Shown one piece after another: positions 34,781 to 47,795 of a stretch of DNA of 64,000 bases. Source of the DNA: Selaginella tamariscina. Lineage: Eukaryota > Streptophyta > Lycopodiopsida > Selaginellales > Selaginellaceae. The stretch spans positions 831,495-895,494 of the forward strand of contig PUQB01000040.1 in the NCBI GenBank assembly GCA_003024785.1. The letters are read 5' to 3'. The notes beneath the pieces are model-generated. The model ran no database searches. It saw only the letters and a program-made list of their open reading frames with translations, and was not told the DNA's origin. Each line of letters opens with the position of its first letter. The first letter of the stretch is position 1. The translations under genes and the position numbers were made by a program.

Positions 34781-37700
34781 TCTGGTTAGTCAGATAAATT
34801 ATTAAACAATTAACTTAATAACTTATTTATAAATGAATGCGGTTTCTATTTAAACACTTCATCCCAGTGCCTAATACATAGGTTAGTGTACTATCGTGTA
34901 TATAAGTATATGAACATTGTAATTAAAATGGAAATGTTATATAGTTTCATTTTTTAATATTAATAATTTTAGTTATTTAATTAATAATTTTAATATAAAG
35001 AAATAATTTTTACAATAATATATATTTAAAGAAAAAATATTCTTTAAATTATATATTTAAAAATATTAATAATTAATATGTAAGTATTAATTAATATTTT
35101 TATATATTTTTTTTCATGTATCATTCCCATTTTAGTTACAACGTTCATGTATGGTATGTATAAAAAAAAGTTATTTCTACTTATTAAAATTTACATCTTC
35201 ATTCACTAATCTGCTTCAACAACTTTTACTCCCATTAAGAATTCATATAATGTATTTGTGTGTGTGTGTGTTAGTTTATTGTTAAGTATTTATAATAGTG
35301 CTGTTCTCTCTCTCACATTTGACGCAGAATATGTTATTGACTATCTTATTAAGCTCTTTAGCATATAAATACAACTCCTGCCCATGGTTGTTGCCGTGAT
35401 TTATTACACATTTAAATATAAGATTAGACCGTATGCATAATTTAATTTAATTTTTATATGTAGTAAAGTAATGTGCACCTATTTAATATACACTTTCTAA
35501 CTAAGTTATATTTGTTGTACATATAAGAATATGTTTTAGCCTTTATAAAAAGTTAGCTCTAAGCTACAAGAATATTTAAATTTCCATTAGTTATAGTGAT
35601 ATATATGCTTTCTAGATAAGAGTTTTATATAGATAGTACATGCTATTTCTTTTTTTATAGAGAAAATTAAGTAATATTTAAACTTTTTGTAATAGCTATA
35701 CTTAATTTAAGAGAATGTATGAACTATAACAACCATCACATGAGCGAATATGCAGTTGCTGATGTCACTATAACGTGACAACGAAATCTGTTTAACACAT
35801 ATGTGTATGTATGTATGTGGTGTGTGTATGTTGAGATTCTTAGTTTGACTACGAAGTTTGTAGTTTGAAAATAATATATGTCAGTGTTTTTTGTGTTTGG
35901 AGCTGTGTTTCCTTGAAGGGAAGATCCTGAGGTACGTGACTATATATAAACGAGCACATGCAATACCTCTTTATACTAACCCGGTTATATATATTTTAAG
36001 TTATTATAACATCATCATCAACACCAACAACCTTGTTTTCCATTGTCTCATCTATAAGTCGGTTCAATGTTATATATATATAGTCAACGTTGACTGGTCG
36101 TATTAAGATTAAATCAATAATGGACGTTAAAATATTAATCAAATTTAATTTATTTAAATATTTTACGTACATTAATTAATAGAGATTAATATAGTACTAA
36201 TATATAAGAGATCGTATATATAAAGTACAAAGAAGTTTCATAACATATTAATTTTGTCACTCAAAGTTTATTTTTTATATACACTAAGGAGCTCCGTTTT
36301 TGTTTTTCACTCAAAACTGAGCTCTTTCACACTTCACATGATATATGTGTGTGTGTATAGTATAAAATACAAAAACAAGTATAATTTTATTGAATAATAT
36401 AGATACCACTCTTAATTAAGAAAAACATAGTTTAAGCGTAAATCATTCTGCATATTAATATTCATAAGTTCTACAAGCAAACCCCATAAGTGCATATGCA
36501 AACCACCTATTATTTAATATAATAATAAATATCATTTGCTACCAAATTAATATTAAGAGATAAGCACATGGTTTTATGTATGCTTAATATTTCAAAAATA
36601 TGCACAACAAACCACCAAAACACATCATATTATACTATAATATTATTAATTATAGGAATTATACTAATAATAATTAAGAGATAAGCACATGGTATTATGT
36701 ATGCTTAACATGGCGAGAGATTTGAGCAAGAGCATGTGGGGCATGTGTCACAATTCAGTTTTTTAAGTTAATAAATGCTACATAAAGTCAACTTTAACAA
36801 GCAAGGGCCAACCTTGTAATATACGTCGAGAGGAAAAATTAAAAAGAAAAAGGAATCACGTAATTTATTTATTTCTACGTAGAAATCTTCTAAGTCCACC
36901 TTTGCGTTCCCATGCATTGTATACGAAATGTATATGTTTTTCTAATAGTACGTAGCATTTGCCCATGCAAGTCAAAGCGTTTTCAATACTGTACAATAAC
37001 AATCTTATATTAAGTTAAATATTGTTAAATTATTTTAACTTTGAATGTACGTAAGAAAACTACGTGCACGTTCTTAATAAACCCTAAATCCTGGAGCCTA
37101 ACTAACTAGCGGTCCCACTAGAGGATTGTTAACACACACGCACGCACGCGGCATACGTTGCTGGGGGTTAACAATTAACGTCAAGTGTATTTAATCAAAC
37201 CAACGGTTTTGGGACGTTGTCGTGCACGCTATGATATGTAATATACAGTTTGATACTATTTAATTTAATTAAAATTATGATATAATATTTAGGTGACCAT
37301 CACAATCCTAGGAAGAAAAGGTTTAAGAGAGCACGTAGACCTTAGGAGATCATGTTTGGTGTGAGCAGTTTTTTGGGGATGAAGACAAGAGACCAACAAA
37401 TACCCGGATTAAGCATTCTGTATAAAATGATATATAATTCTAGAAATATAATGTAAAAATAATAGGTAAATAGAAACAGAAAAGATGCCTTGATATATAA
37501 CAGCCCAACAAATATGTATGAAATCTATACGACAAGAAACCATTATGCTTTGCGAAAGGGAGGCACAAGTTACCACATACAATGTTCCCAAGGTTCATAT
37601 GACGGCAGACAACACCTTTTCCATTTCTTGACATGCGCTGTTTCTTGTTGTATGTGTTTTCATTCGTTAATCAAGGTCGTTTAGTCACATAATTAATGTT

Positions 37701-37910
37701 CATCTCTCTCTCTCTCTCTCTCCTATAGAAGGGCTCCACTTGTATATACCCCTTAAGTTAATGCTCCCACAACACACTGTATATATGATGGTTATACTCA
37801 CTTTACGCTGTTACCCTTTTCTTCTTGCCTAACCTTTACACCCTTATACATGTACATTTCCATGTATAAGTTTAAAGGCTTAAAAAATGTATTATGTAGG
37901 TATGTTGTGT

Positions 37911-37958
<48 letters not shown>

Positions 37959-39023
37959 TTGATAACATGTATATATCACATATAGGTATTTATTGTACTA
38001 AGACACAGGACAAGTTGTTATAAATAGAAAATAAAAAATACTTTAAATATTTGTAATATTATTTAATAAACTTAATTATAGTAATCAATAATATAAACAG
38101 ACACTTTACATAGAGAATGAACGTAGACACATGGTATTCTGGTGCATATAGTTTCTTGGACGTAAAAATGTCCAAAGTAGGGAATAATTAAGATTAGATT
38201 TGCATGAAAGATACAGAAACACAATGATTACATGGATTAAATTAGATAAAATGAACCTGGCATCAAATTTTCCCAAATGCCTACTAATCCTATATATATA
38301 TGGCTACTCATTCCCATTAGATCTCCCTCTTCTCTCTCAAATCCCACCACCCCCACTAATCCTGGCATTTTTGGGATTCTCTGGTATTTTGGGATTTGGG
38401 GTTTATTAATTACAGCTGTTCTTTTTCATTTATTTTTTATTTTTGGGATTTGGGCTCCTCAAAATTTTTTAAAAGCTGCCAAATTGTGGGCTTTTGGGCC
38501 AGGTTGTTGAGATGTGTAGATGCACAATTTGCCCTCTAGCTACCTACTTTTTCCCTCTTTTTCTCATTTAAATTCTTTAAAATTACATAAATATTTAATA
38601 TATTTAAATTTTAAAAAATGTTTTTCAGAAGGTGTCCATGTCACGAATGCATGTCGGCTTGTCCCCTTCTGCTCTCACTCTCAGGGAGGTCCTTGAACAA
38701 ATAATGAGCCTTCTCTGCTCAATTCTATATGTACATAGCAATTTCCCGAACACAAATATTAAAAAGCCTGCAATTTCTTCAAGAGTTTAATAAATATATG
38801 TTCTCCAGTGGTCAGGGAGGAATGTAGTATAGCTGTTATTTTATATATATATTTTTCTTTAAGAAAAAAAAAATTAAAACTCCCCTATTTCTTTATCAGT
38901 TATAAATTCTTGATTTGCTATGGGTTAGTTAAGGAGCTTAAGCAAGATACTATATATGTTTTCACACATGTGTGATTCTCAGTTTTGGTTAATTATTAGC
39001 TACTGTTTAAGTAAAGATTTCCT
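34781..39023. other. Long AT-rich intergenic region
   Basis: I see no supported gene in about 4.2 kb. It contains a (GT)n(GA)n tract (37912-37960) and CT and TG microsatellites (37703-37721, 35260-35271). The part next to 39023 is the FPF1 upstream region. Confidence 0.55.
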
Positions 39024-39030
39024 TATAAAT
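39024..39030 (+). promoter_or_regulatory. Likely TATA box of the FPF1-like gene
   Basis: TATAAAT in the context cctTATAAATacac lies about 500 bases before the ATG. The leader between them is AG/CT-rich, as for a long 5' UTR. This is placed by motif only. Confidence 0.45.
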
Positions 39031-39531
39031 ACACACCTGTGTACCAGGGTCCCTCCTCATTCTGTCTGTGTGTGTATATAGGCATTTCTAAGCTCTGTTG
39101 GTGCTGCCCAGTGAGTGTTCCTCTAGCAATTTTCACACTCTCTCCTGAGAATCTTTACTTGGGGAAAAAGGGATTGATTTTGATTTCCATGAGAGTGATA
39201 TAAAAATTCCCTCAGTTTTTATTTTAGTTATTATTTAATTTCTGTATAAATCCTCTGCATGTATATATATGAGCTATAGCTTTCACTGCATTGGTTTTCT
39301 GAATATTAGAATATACATGCAGAGGGATCTTTGTCAACTCACAAGGCTGCTACATCTTCTGCCAACTCCTGCACAAAGGCTTCAGTCCCCATCCTTCTTG
39401 TGAATTAGTGTTAAAAACATCACATTTTCTTCTTCTTTTTTTTTTTTTTCCTGAGAAAAAGAAAGCAATTCTCTTTCAAGGGGATTTCTGGGAATTCCGA
39501 GCGGGATTGTGGGGATATCTCAGCGGAAATC

Positions 39532-39891
39532 ATGTCGGGAGTTTGGGTTTTCAAGAACGGAGTAGCACGGCTGGTAGCGAACCCGCTCATGGAGCCGATA
39601 GACGGGATTGAGCAGCCGGTGATAACGCGCAGGAAGGTACTTGTGCATGTACCCAGCAACGAGATCGTCTCTTCTTACTCCCACCTGGAGCCCAAGCTGC
39701 TCGCGCTCGGGTGGGAGAGGTACCCGTTCGAGGAGCCCGATCTTATTCAGTTCCATAAGTCGTGCTCGGTGGATCTTATCTCGCTCCCTGCGGATTTCTC
39801 CAAATTGAAGACTTTCCACATGTACGATATCGTTGTCAAGAACAAGTCCTTCTTCGAGGTCCGCGACTACTATTACTCTTCTTCTTCTTAG
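39532..39891 (+). CDS. FPF1: FPF1-like (FLOWERING PROMOTING FACTOR 1) protein
   Basis: This is an intact single-exon gene of 119 codons. It starts MSGVWVFKNGVARLV and keeps the family blocks RRKVLVHVPSNEIVSSY, LGWERY, QFHK, VDLISLP and FHMYDIVVKN...FEVRD, over the family's usual length of about 110-120. FPF1 proteins are small soluble proteins that promote flowering or elongation through gibberellin-linked routes in angiosperms; outside them the role is unknown. A serine run ends the protein. The coding region is GC-rich compared with its AT-rich flanks, and there are no frame errors. Confidence 0.95.
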   Translation: MSGVWVFKNGVARLVANPLMEPIDGIEQPVITRRKVLVHVPSNEIVSSYSHLEPKLLALGWERYPFEEPDLIQFHKSCSVDLISLPADFSKLKTFHMYDIVVKNKSFFEVRDYYYSSSS

Positions 39892-41831
39892 AGAGCCTAG
39901 ATTGTAACACTGCATTTATAATCGTTCTAAGCTGCTCCTTTACACTCTTGCCTGTGCGTGTGTGTGTGTATGTGTTATATATAAGCAATTAAAAGAGTGC
40001 CAATGTTATATATAACTGCAATTGTGATTGCAAAACGAGGAATGTGTGTGTATATGTTTCTCCCGGTTCATGGATGAATGCAGTGTTGGGAAATAACGGC
40101 CTGTGTTTCACATAACTCCGTTAATTGAAAGTTAATTTAATGAAAATTGATTGGTGATTGCTTAACTCACTGCACTATTGATATCAAGGCAATTGACATG
40201 CCAACTTCCTTCACATTTATTGCCAAGTGAACAGCAACTGTCAACTATTAACTTATATAAGTCATATATATACACACATATATACGTATATACATATCCT
40301 GAAACGGGAGAGATGTATATGACGTGTGGTTGATTATACATAATGATTATCGTGCATGCATGCATTTAGCATTTCCCAAGAGAAAAATCGCAACCGTCGG
40401 ATATGACCAAATTAAGAATTTTTAGAAATTATAAACATTACGTAAAAACAAATCCCAATACAAAAGAAATCCTTCGTGTTTTTCTTTTGAATCATGAATA
40501 TAAACCTATGTTAAATATATACGCATCATGATTAAGCTAAGTTGACTTATGAGCCTAGCCACCATATATACATGTCAATTAATGGTGGTCTGTATCACAC
40601 CGTCGATTGCACTGAAATCGACGGCGATCCTTGCCAGTTTTTAACGTATACGTACCGTATTCCCCTCCGTACCCCGTCAGCGCACGTCAGCTCCTGTCAA
40701 TCCCAATACCTGCATTAAATGCTACTTTGCTTAATGCATAATTTACCATTAGTTTAGTCTAATGCATGTTTCCAAACAATATTAAACTTTTAAGTGATTA
40801 AAGGTAATTAAACATTAAGCTAACACGTGTCTATCTCTAGCATGCGGACGACACCGACACCGTCTTTGAGTTTGCGTTTGCATATTTGCCTCACACGCAG
40901 ATGGCGTGAGTTTGCATCTTTGACCTTATACACATATACAGTTTATACATAGTCAAATACTATGTATATACGTTTACACATCTGTACCAGTATCTGTATA
41001 ACCAGTATGTAACCGTATATGGTACCTCTGTACATGTATGTGTGTGTGTATAAAACTAAATCTTGAATATATTTATATATTTTTTTGAAAAGGGAATATT
41101 CACCACATGGAACCCATATGCACCTAACAATGACATGCATGTGTGGAAGGTTTTGGACATGCTTTCACTATCAATAGGAATAAATGTGAGCATGCAATTA
41201 TATCTTACACATACAGTCAAGGACCAAAAGCCTCTTTATTGTAGTCTCTCCTTGAATAAATTCACATACACACACACATATACTTAGATATACACATATA
41301 TGTGCATGTGTATTTCAAACTATTTAAAACAGCATATTAAACCAAGTTAACTTAAAGGTATATGCACTAATTAAAAAGAAAAAAAATTACTAAGCAGTTA
41401 ACGTGCCTGTGAAAAATGTGTACCATATACACACACTTGTGTACAACACCGCCAGTTTCGTATTGTTCTTGGTGTGTGTTTACAGAATGCTTCTTGAACC
41501 CTGTGTATGAACCTACGAGAAAGCAACATGAGTGCTATTAACTCGTGTCCATGTGAAAAAGTAAATACTATATATATAAGAATAAAATTAAGAAATATAT
41601 AGAGATATAACACATATGTACTTTCTTATATAAATTAGAATACAAAACACTATATATACCTTTACTTCGAACTTATCAAGATCCTCTTTGTGTGCATTTA
41701 CGGCCAGATGTTATATTGTGTGTACCGAAAGAAAGTAATGGCTTTAGTACAACTCCTCGTGAAACCATCTGCTATATATATATATATATCACAATTAATA
41801 ATATTTAATTAGAATAGCAATTAGTAAATAG

Positions 41832-41867
<36 letters not shown>

Positions 41868-42598
41868 GGTTCTCTATGAACCAAAAAAAGTAAGTAAATA
41901 GCTTATTAGTACTTAACAGATTATTAAATGGAACAAACTTGTACCTGGTGTGAAATTTTATACTCTTTACGTAGTTGTTAAAATACACACGGTCCATGTT
42001 TCCTGCAAAAGGTGTTATCTTTCCCTGGTGTGTAAGTTATACACAGATGCTGACAAGCTACTCAACTTGTCTCTTAGTAATTTAAATCGTTGCCTGTTTA
42101 CAAACACAAAGAGACAAACTATTATATAGTAATAAAAGTATACAAATACATATGTATTATACACACTAAAATAGATAATATATATTATTATATATATAAA
42201 ACACGTTATGTAGTATATCTTACCTCTCTAGAAAAGGTGGTCCATGGTTTCTTCAAACACGTGAAAGCGATTAATAACTGCACATTAACTTTCTAATATA
42301 GCGTGATAAATTTACATTGTACAATATATAAAATTTGTAGTAAAAGGGCCCTCTAGATATTTATATTACTTGTTGAATCATATGACATTAATAGTAGTTC
42401 TAACACACACAAAGTCCACTATGTATTATAATAGTTATAATACACAAAAATATGAAAGTTAAGCTGTAGGTAAACCTAGCCGTATTAGCGCGCGAGAGAG
42501 AGAGATAGTATATCAAAATATCAAAACAAAAGCTTAGATTGTTTTTAAACTAGAAGTACAGGTACCAAGAACATAAAAGCGAACCTTTAAGAGGGGTA
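39892..42598. other. Intergenic DNA between FPF1 and PRP31
   Basis: This is an AT-rich spacer with TG/CA, TA (41773-41789) and CT (41836-41867) microsatellites. It holds the FPF1 3' UTR at the left and the PRP31 3' end at the right. No gene is supported. Confidence 0.6.
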
Positions 42599-42747
42599 CT
42601 ACACAATCTTCTTGATCTTGGAGAAGGAGCCTGTTTCTGAGAAGTATGTCGACTGTGTACCACTTCCCAGCAGTGCTGCTGACTGAGCTGATGGATTAGA
42701 TAGCTCAATCCCCTACACCAACACAAGTTAGTCTTGCGGCGGTGTGC

Positions 42748-42781
<34 letters not shown>

Positions 42782-44579
42782 TTGTTCACAAAACAAGTAA
42801 AACTGTCTGTTGGTAAAAAAAAAAACTATATTGTATGTACATACAACATATTATAGTTTGTCGTAACATATGAATTACATATCGACGTCTAAAGATGGTA
42901 GTGATACGCGCGTGCACACACGTACACTATGCATCGTATCGTGTGGAAAACATAAAACAAAATGCATACCTGCACAGGCGTGAATGCCAAGCTCGATGTA
43001 AGGCCAGAAGTTGCTCCACTGCTTCCGTACTTCTTCTCCTTGTACCTGGTAAACAACAAATAAATTATTATTAAGTTTATAATTATACTGGTCTTATATA
43101 TTATTTGTAAATGACAGAATGGCTACGTAACAAATAAAATAAACGACTTACTTTTTATTAACTTTTGTATTTAGTTTGCTTGGTGCAGAAGAGACACGCA
43201 GTTTACCACTTCCTGCTTGTCCCAGCATTCCATAGCCTTCACCTAGACCGTCTCCCAATGAACTCTCTTCAGGAACCCCAAACCTCATTCGGTTTGCGAG
43301 CTTCCGCATGTCCGTTAATTGATACCTTAAACAAAAAAGAATAAATAAGTAAATCTATATCACATTAACATCTAAAATCTTATATTCTAGTACCTAAACC
43401 GATATACAGATTCTGAGGTGCATATCATAATGTATGAACGATATGTACCTTCACTACCTGTATATAACTATAGTCTATGTTTATACTACCGCATACATTC
43501 GTATTACTACTTTCGGATATAATAAAGCGTAACATTGAGACTACTATACGACTAGATTATGTAGTTAAGTAACACATCATCATCACACGCACGCACACAC
43601 ACACACACACACACTACCTTTCTTTCATTTTGCGAAGACGCCTACCACCACGTTTCTTCTTGGGGTCAGAATCCGGGACAGGCAGAGGCTTGGGCTGTTT
43701 AGGGGAGGCGGCTCCTGCCATTTCTCAATCTTCTTCTGAATCTCTTCTCTAAATGCACGTCCAGTCTGCATACACAGTGTTGTGTGTGTGTGTGCGCTCT
43801 ATTACTGGTACAATACATAATAACATACTAAGCACAAAATAGATAGCAAACATATTTATACGATAACATAACGCATTACCTGGCCGAGCCTGTCTCCCAT
43901 TGTGGAATCAACACGGGCAGCGAGTGTTGCTTTACCAGAAACAAGACGAGCTGTACGCAGTCTCAAAGACGGTGGGCTGCTTTGTACAATCTCTGTGTGA
44001 AAAATAAACCCGGCGTGTGGGTTTGCTGTTAGCTGTTGAAAATCCAGCCAAAGTCTTCCTCCTCGCCCCAAGTATCTGTATACATAATTACGTGACTAAC
44101 AAGTTCATGTACATAAATCACATTATCATGAAGTTACACAGATATAAACTATGAGAGAGAGTGGTCTATGCTCTATATAATTGATCATATAACACATACT
44201 ATAATCAGTTAATAAAGTGTGTGTGCGTGCGCGCGCGCGTACAGGTTAGTAAGCAGTGAACAACACACATGTACCTGTACGTTGCAAGCCGGCATCTTGG
44301 CCAAGGATGATAAACCCCCAGCAATACCCATGAGCTTTGCAGCGGTTTCGCTTCCCAGAATCGCGGACAAGTTGGGTGCAATGAATCCCATCCTGCTCTC
44401 CACGAAATGAAGTACCTTCTTCTTGGACTCATCGAGATCGAGAGCTCTGTCACACGCTTCAAGTGTCATTTTCAAAACTTCTTCTGACAGTGGTTTACCA
44501 TTTGTTGTAGATGCCGTCACATATACCACCTATATTAACGCGTAAGTACACACACACACACACACACACATACACAATA

Positions 44580-44635
<56 letters not shown>

Positions 44636-45573
44636 TATATTATACATATGCCATGCATACATAGAAGATAGACAAGCTATATATAACATTGAAAGCACGG
44701 GCTTATATTTCAAGTACTTGAAATACACATGCATCACATTTATAACATAGCTACGTAACATCAACACTATATCACATGCATACACAAATGCGTACCATGA
44801 TTGTTGCTGAAGGAAGTACACCCTCCAGGTCGACCAACGTCAGATCCATCTCATTCCCTATCCTTTTCACAACTCGTGCATAGTCAATTGGGTGTAAAAC
44901 GAGCGACTCAAGCTCCGGAAACTTCGTTCTGTTTTTAACATCAGTATGTAATCACAAAACACACGCCACACAGAGCTTTATAGGACCGTCTTAATTTACA
45001 AATTGTTTACCGGTATTTGTCACGGATGAAGTTGTGTACAATGACAATCTCATTATCGATTTCAACAGAGAGTGTGTTGCATTCAACAATTAGTTGGTAC
45101 TCAGGATCGTCCTCTGATAGCTTTCCAAGTGATTCAGGTATCCCGGCCTCAATTGCTCCATCAACTTTCTGTAATAAAATTAAACCTCCATGTGTGTGTT
45201 ATGTGTGACTGCTAATGTCATTACCTTCATGAGTTCATGGTATCGGGGTATTTTGGAGCTTAGCGACAGTGTCAAGATTATCGGCGTTCACTTCAACATC
45301 CGGCATAGCCTCGTCCTCTTTCTCCAGCATCTCCGCGACATCATTGGCTTCTCCCTGCGATAGCAATATGCCTGTTAGGAATGTTAGAACCCAAAATATA
45401 ATATGTGTATACATATTACCATGCAAAAAACACAGTTTTTTCCGGTCTTACCTCCATTTGGCCTTCATTGTCCGAGAGCTCATCAAGGTCGGCAAGAAAT
45501 GAATCATAATTCTGAACCGCAGTCTACACAAATTAACATATAAGAGAGAAAGAGAGAGAGGCGCACTAACCAT
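42599..45573 (-). CDS. PRP31: PRP31, U4/U6 snRNP splicing factor
   Basis: Eleven exons on the minus strand: 45573-45571 (the ATG alone, donor directly after), 45523-45452, 45354-45225, 45168-45011, 44928-44796, 44529-44275, 44075-43880, 43765-43618, 43325-43152, 43045-42970, 42712-42599. They give about 485 residues, the plant PRP31 length. Landmarks are SFLADLDELSDNE, KFPELESLVLHPIDYARVVK, the Nop domain (SRMGFIAPNLSAILG, AAKLMGIAGGLSSLAKMPACN, ATLAARVDS), KKKRGGRRLRKMKER, SLGDGLGEGYGMLGQAGSG and the C-terminal STYFSETGSFSKIKKIV. It bridges U4 snRNA and the U5 tri-snRNP. One-base frame breaks occur in exon 3 (C run 45257-45260), exon 7 (CCC, about 44018) and exon 8 (C run near 43705); all splice phases otherwise fit. 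Confidence 0.92.
44549..44640. repeat. (CA)n then (TA)n microsatellite in PRP31 intron 5
   Basis: A CA run at about 44549-44571 is followed by a mostly uninterrupted TA run at 44578-44640, only about 20 bases upstream of the exon 6 acceptor (minus strand). Confidence 0.95.
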
Positions 45574-45720
45574 CTTGCAGACGCTCCGCAAAACCCTACT
45601 ACAGGGGAAGCCCTAAACCGCAATTCTGTTTTAGGGTTGACATTGCATATTCACCGAATATCCAAAAAGGTTCAACGTTAAGTTATATGCTGTGTATTTA
45701 AGAAAACGCCCACTTAGTGA
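45574..45720 (-). promoter_or_regulatory. PRP31 upstream region with telo-boxes
   Basis: Directly upstream of the start codon are AAACCCTA (45591-45598), CCCTAAACC (45611-45619) and TTTTAGGGTT (45629-45638). These AAACCCTAA-type motifs in both orientations match plant telo-boxes of housekeeping promoters. Confidence 0.5.
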
Positions 45721-46557
45721 AGGATGTACATACGCACACACCAGATTATACCACAATCTTCCGATGTGTACCAGCAGGCGTACACACATGTGCAATTACA
45801 TTCTTTAACCAAACAAGAGAATAAGTCGACATACAAACGTGAGGGGAGGGCTATTTTGTACGCTGCGCACTCACGTGTTGCCCGTACAGTATCCGTACGA
45901 TTCCACCGTCCTCAACACCGAGAACATGTTCATGGTCTCTGACACCGTGTTATGTAGCTGGTTTAGGGTGTTTTACTTAGATTTCAATAATCCTTTGCGC
46001 TAAGGATGAAGATGTATTAGTGTAAACATAATGTTTAGAAAATTAGAAAAAAAACAATTAGAATCAATTAACAACCAGAGCGTTTATTTTTTAAACAAGA
46101 TTGAGAAACATATATTTTCAACTTTGTATGGCTTGTGAAAGAAAACACAACGTGAACCTAGTACTTTGATAACACGAGGCAATGAATCAAAACATTCTTC
46201 TCCACATCCATTACCAAGACATTACACATGATATAGTATATATGCACATAGGCATACATTGGAAATATGGTCAAAGAAATAACCATTTCACAATTACATT
46301 CTGATACTATGATATAGTGATCATGCTTTTTTTTTCCATACCATTCTCTAGATATGTAAGAGAAAACAATTGCTCGAAAGGAGAAATAACCGATGTGTTC
46401 ATCAAAGAGTTGCCCTTAGAGAAATTCTTTGACATACAATTTTTTGTGCTCTTTTTGATGGTTTCTTTGCGTTCTGATATAATGTCCTTTCCTATTTGTC
46501 AGGACATTTCAGAGTAAAGGAGATGTAGGGATGGTTAAGGCCACAATCTCCTCATTT
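45721..46557. other. Intergenic DNA before the copia element
   Basis: A 66-codon frame at 46317-46517 has no recognised similarity and is not called. The rest is AT-rich without clear features. Confidence 0.5.
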
Positions 46558-46724
46558 TGTTAAGAATATTCACATGCATGACATGAGATTAAGTGACCAG
46601 TGGTGTTCCTGTTCAAAAGAAGTTGAAAACATACAGACTTATTTATGTATATATAATCAAAATTGTACATGATGTTTTCATATACAATAAAAGAGAAATA
46701 GTTAAGTAATATATATATTTCTCA
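46558..46724 (+). repeat. 5' LTR of the copia element
   Basis: It runs from TGTTAAGAATATTC to TCTCA just before the primer-binding-site-like TGGTATCGGAGC. At about 167 bp it is short for copia but possible. Confidence 0.7.
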
Positions 46725-46781
46725 ACTTGGTATCGGAGCGTGAATGAATAATTCTGGGACCATGGCAACTTCATCATAAGG

Positions 46782-47795
46782 AGACATGGTTGAGGTCTAT
46801 GATGGAAAGGGTTTCCACGGATGGTCAATGTCTCTCCAGTTTTATCTAATGGAGAAGGGCATCTAGGAGGTTACTAATGGCTCGGAGACATGCCCTACAA
46901 CAGGTGCTGTAGAGATTGCTACTTGGAAGATCAAGGACTCCAAGGCCCTTGGTATCATGGGCAGATCCCTTGGAAAACTCCAGTTTTATCTAATGGAGAA
47001 GGGCATCTAGGAGGTTACTAATGGCTCGGAGACATGCCCTACAACAGGTGCTGTAGAGATTGCTACTTGGAAGATCAAGGACTCCAAGGCCCTTGGTATC
47101 ATGGGCAGATCCCTTGGAAAACTCTATCGCACTCATCTGGACACTAGTAAAACATCAGCAGAGAACTGGAAGGCTCTCAAGAATGCTCTTGGGAAGGAGA
47201 GCATGGCAACTTTAGGGTCCCTGAAGGCTGACTTCTTCAAGTTGGCTCAAGGTCCAGGCGAGTTAGCCTTGTCCTACTTGAGCAGGGTGAGAGACACAGT
47301 TCAGCAGATTGATAGTTTAGGGCACGCCAACTCCTCAGACAAATATTGAGGTTGTGCTAGAAAAGGGATTACATAGTGGCTTGGTGTCAGCACTTAAGAC
47401 ATGCAGTATTGTACAAGGAGGATATAGAATTTGGCCAGACCTGGTCAGTATCGATGTTGGAGAGCAAATCGACAACAAGGCTGGGGAGCAAATCCTATAC
47501 TCAACTTCTAGTAATATGTTTGAAGGAACCTTCAGCAAAGGTGGAAAGTGGAAAAAGAAGTTTAAGACGTCATCTAATGGCAAGAAAACTATATGGGACC
47601 GACTTGGTCAAAGAACTATTGAACCACCTCCAAGAGCTACTCCAGGTTTTGGCACGAGGAAGGGACGTTGTAACAAATGTAAAAAGCCCGGTCATTATGG
47701 ACATGAGTGTCCCAAGTCACACAAGGCTTCAGCTAATATCATCTTGATGATGTGCAACCCGGATGACAGGGTAACCAAACAAGATGTCATTTAGT
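46782..47795 (+). pseudogene. Copia gag remnant with zinc knuckle
   Basis: The gag-like frame (GFHGWSMSLQFYLMEKGI, LGRSLGKLYR-type region, LALSYLSRVRDTVQQI) has an internal TAG in each of two tandem copies and shifts frame near 47350. The zinc knuckle CNKCKKPGHYGHECP (about 47671-47715) is an intact CCHC. Confidence 0.8.
46834..47121 (+). repeat. Perfect 144-bp tandem duplication inside gag
   Basis: 46834-46977 and 46978-47121 are identical as read. The length is 48 codons, so the duplication does not itself shift the frame. Confidence 0.92.

Noticed and set aside
44495..44821. Tyr/Ile/Val-repeat frames across PRP31 intron 5
   Set aside because: They are translations of CA/TA microsatellites inside an intron with clear splice sites.
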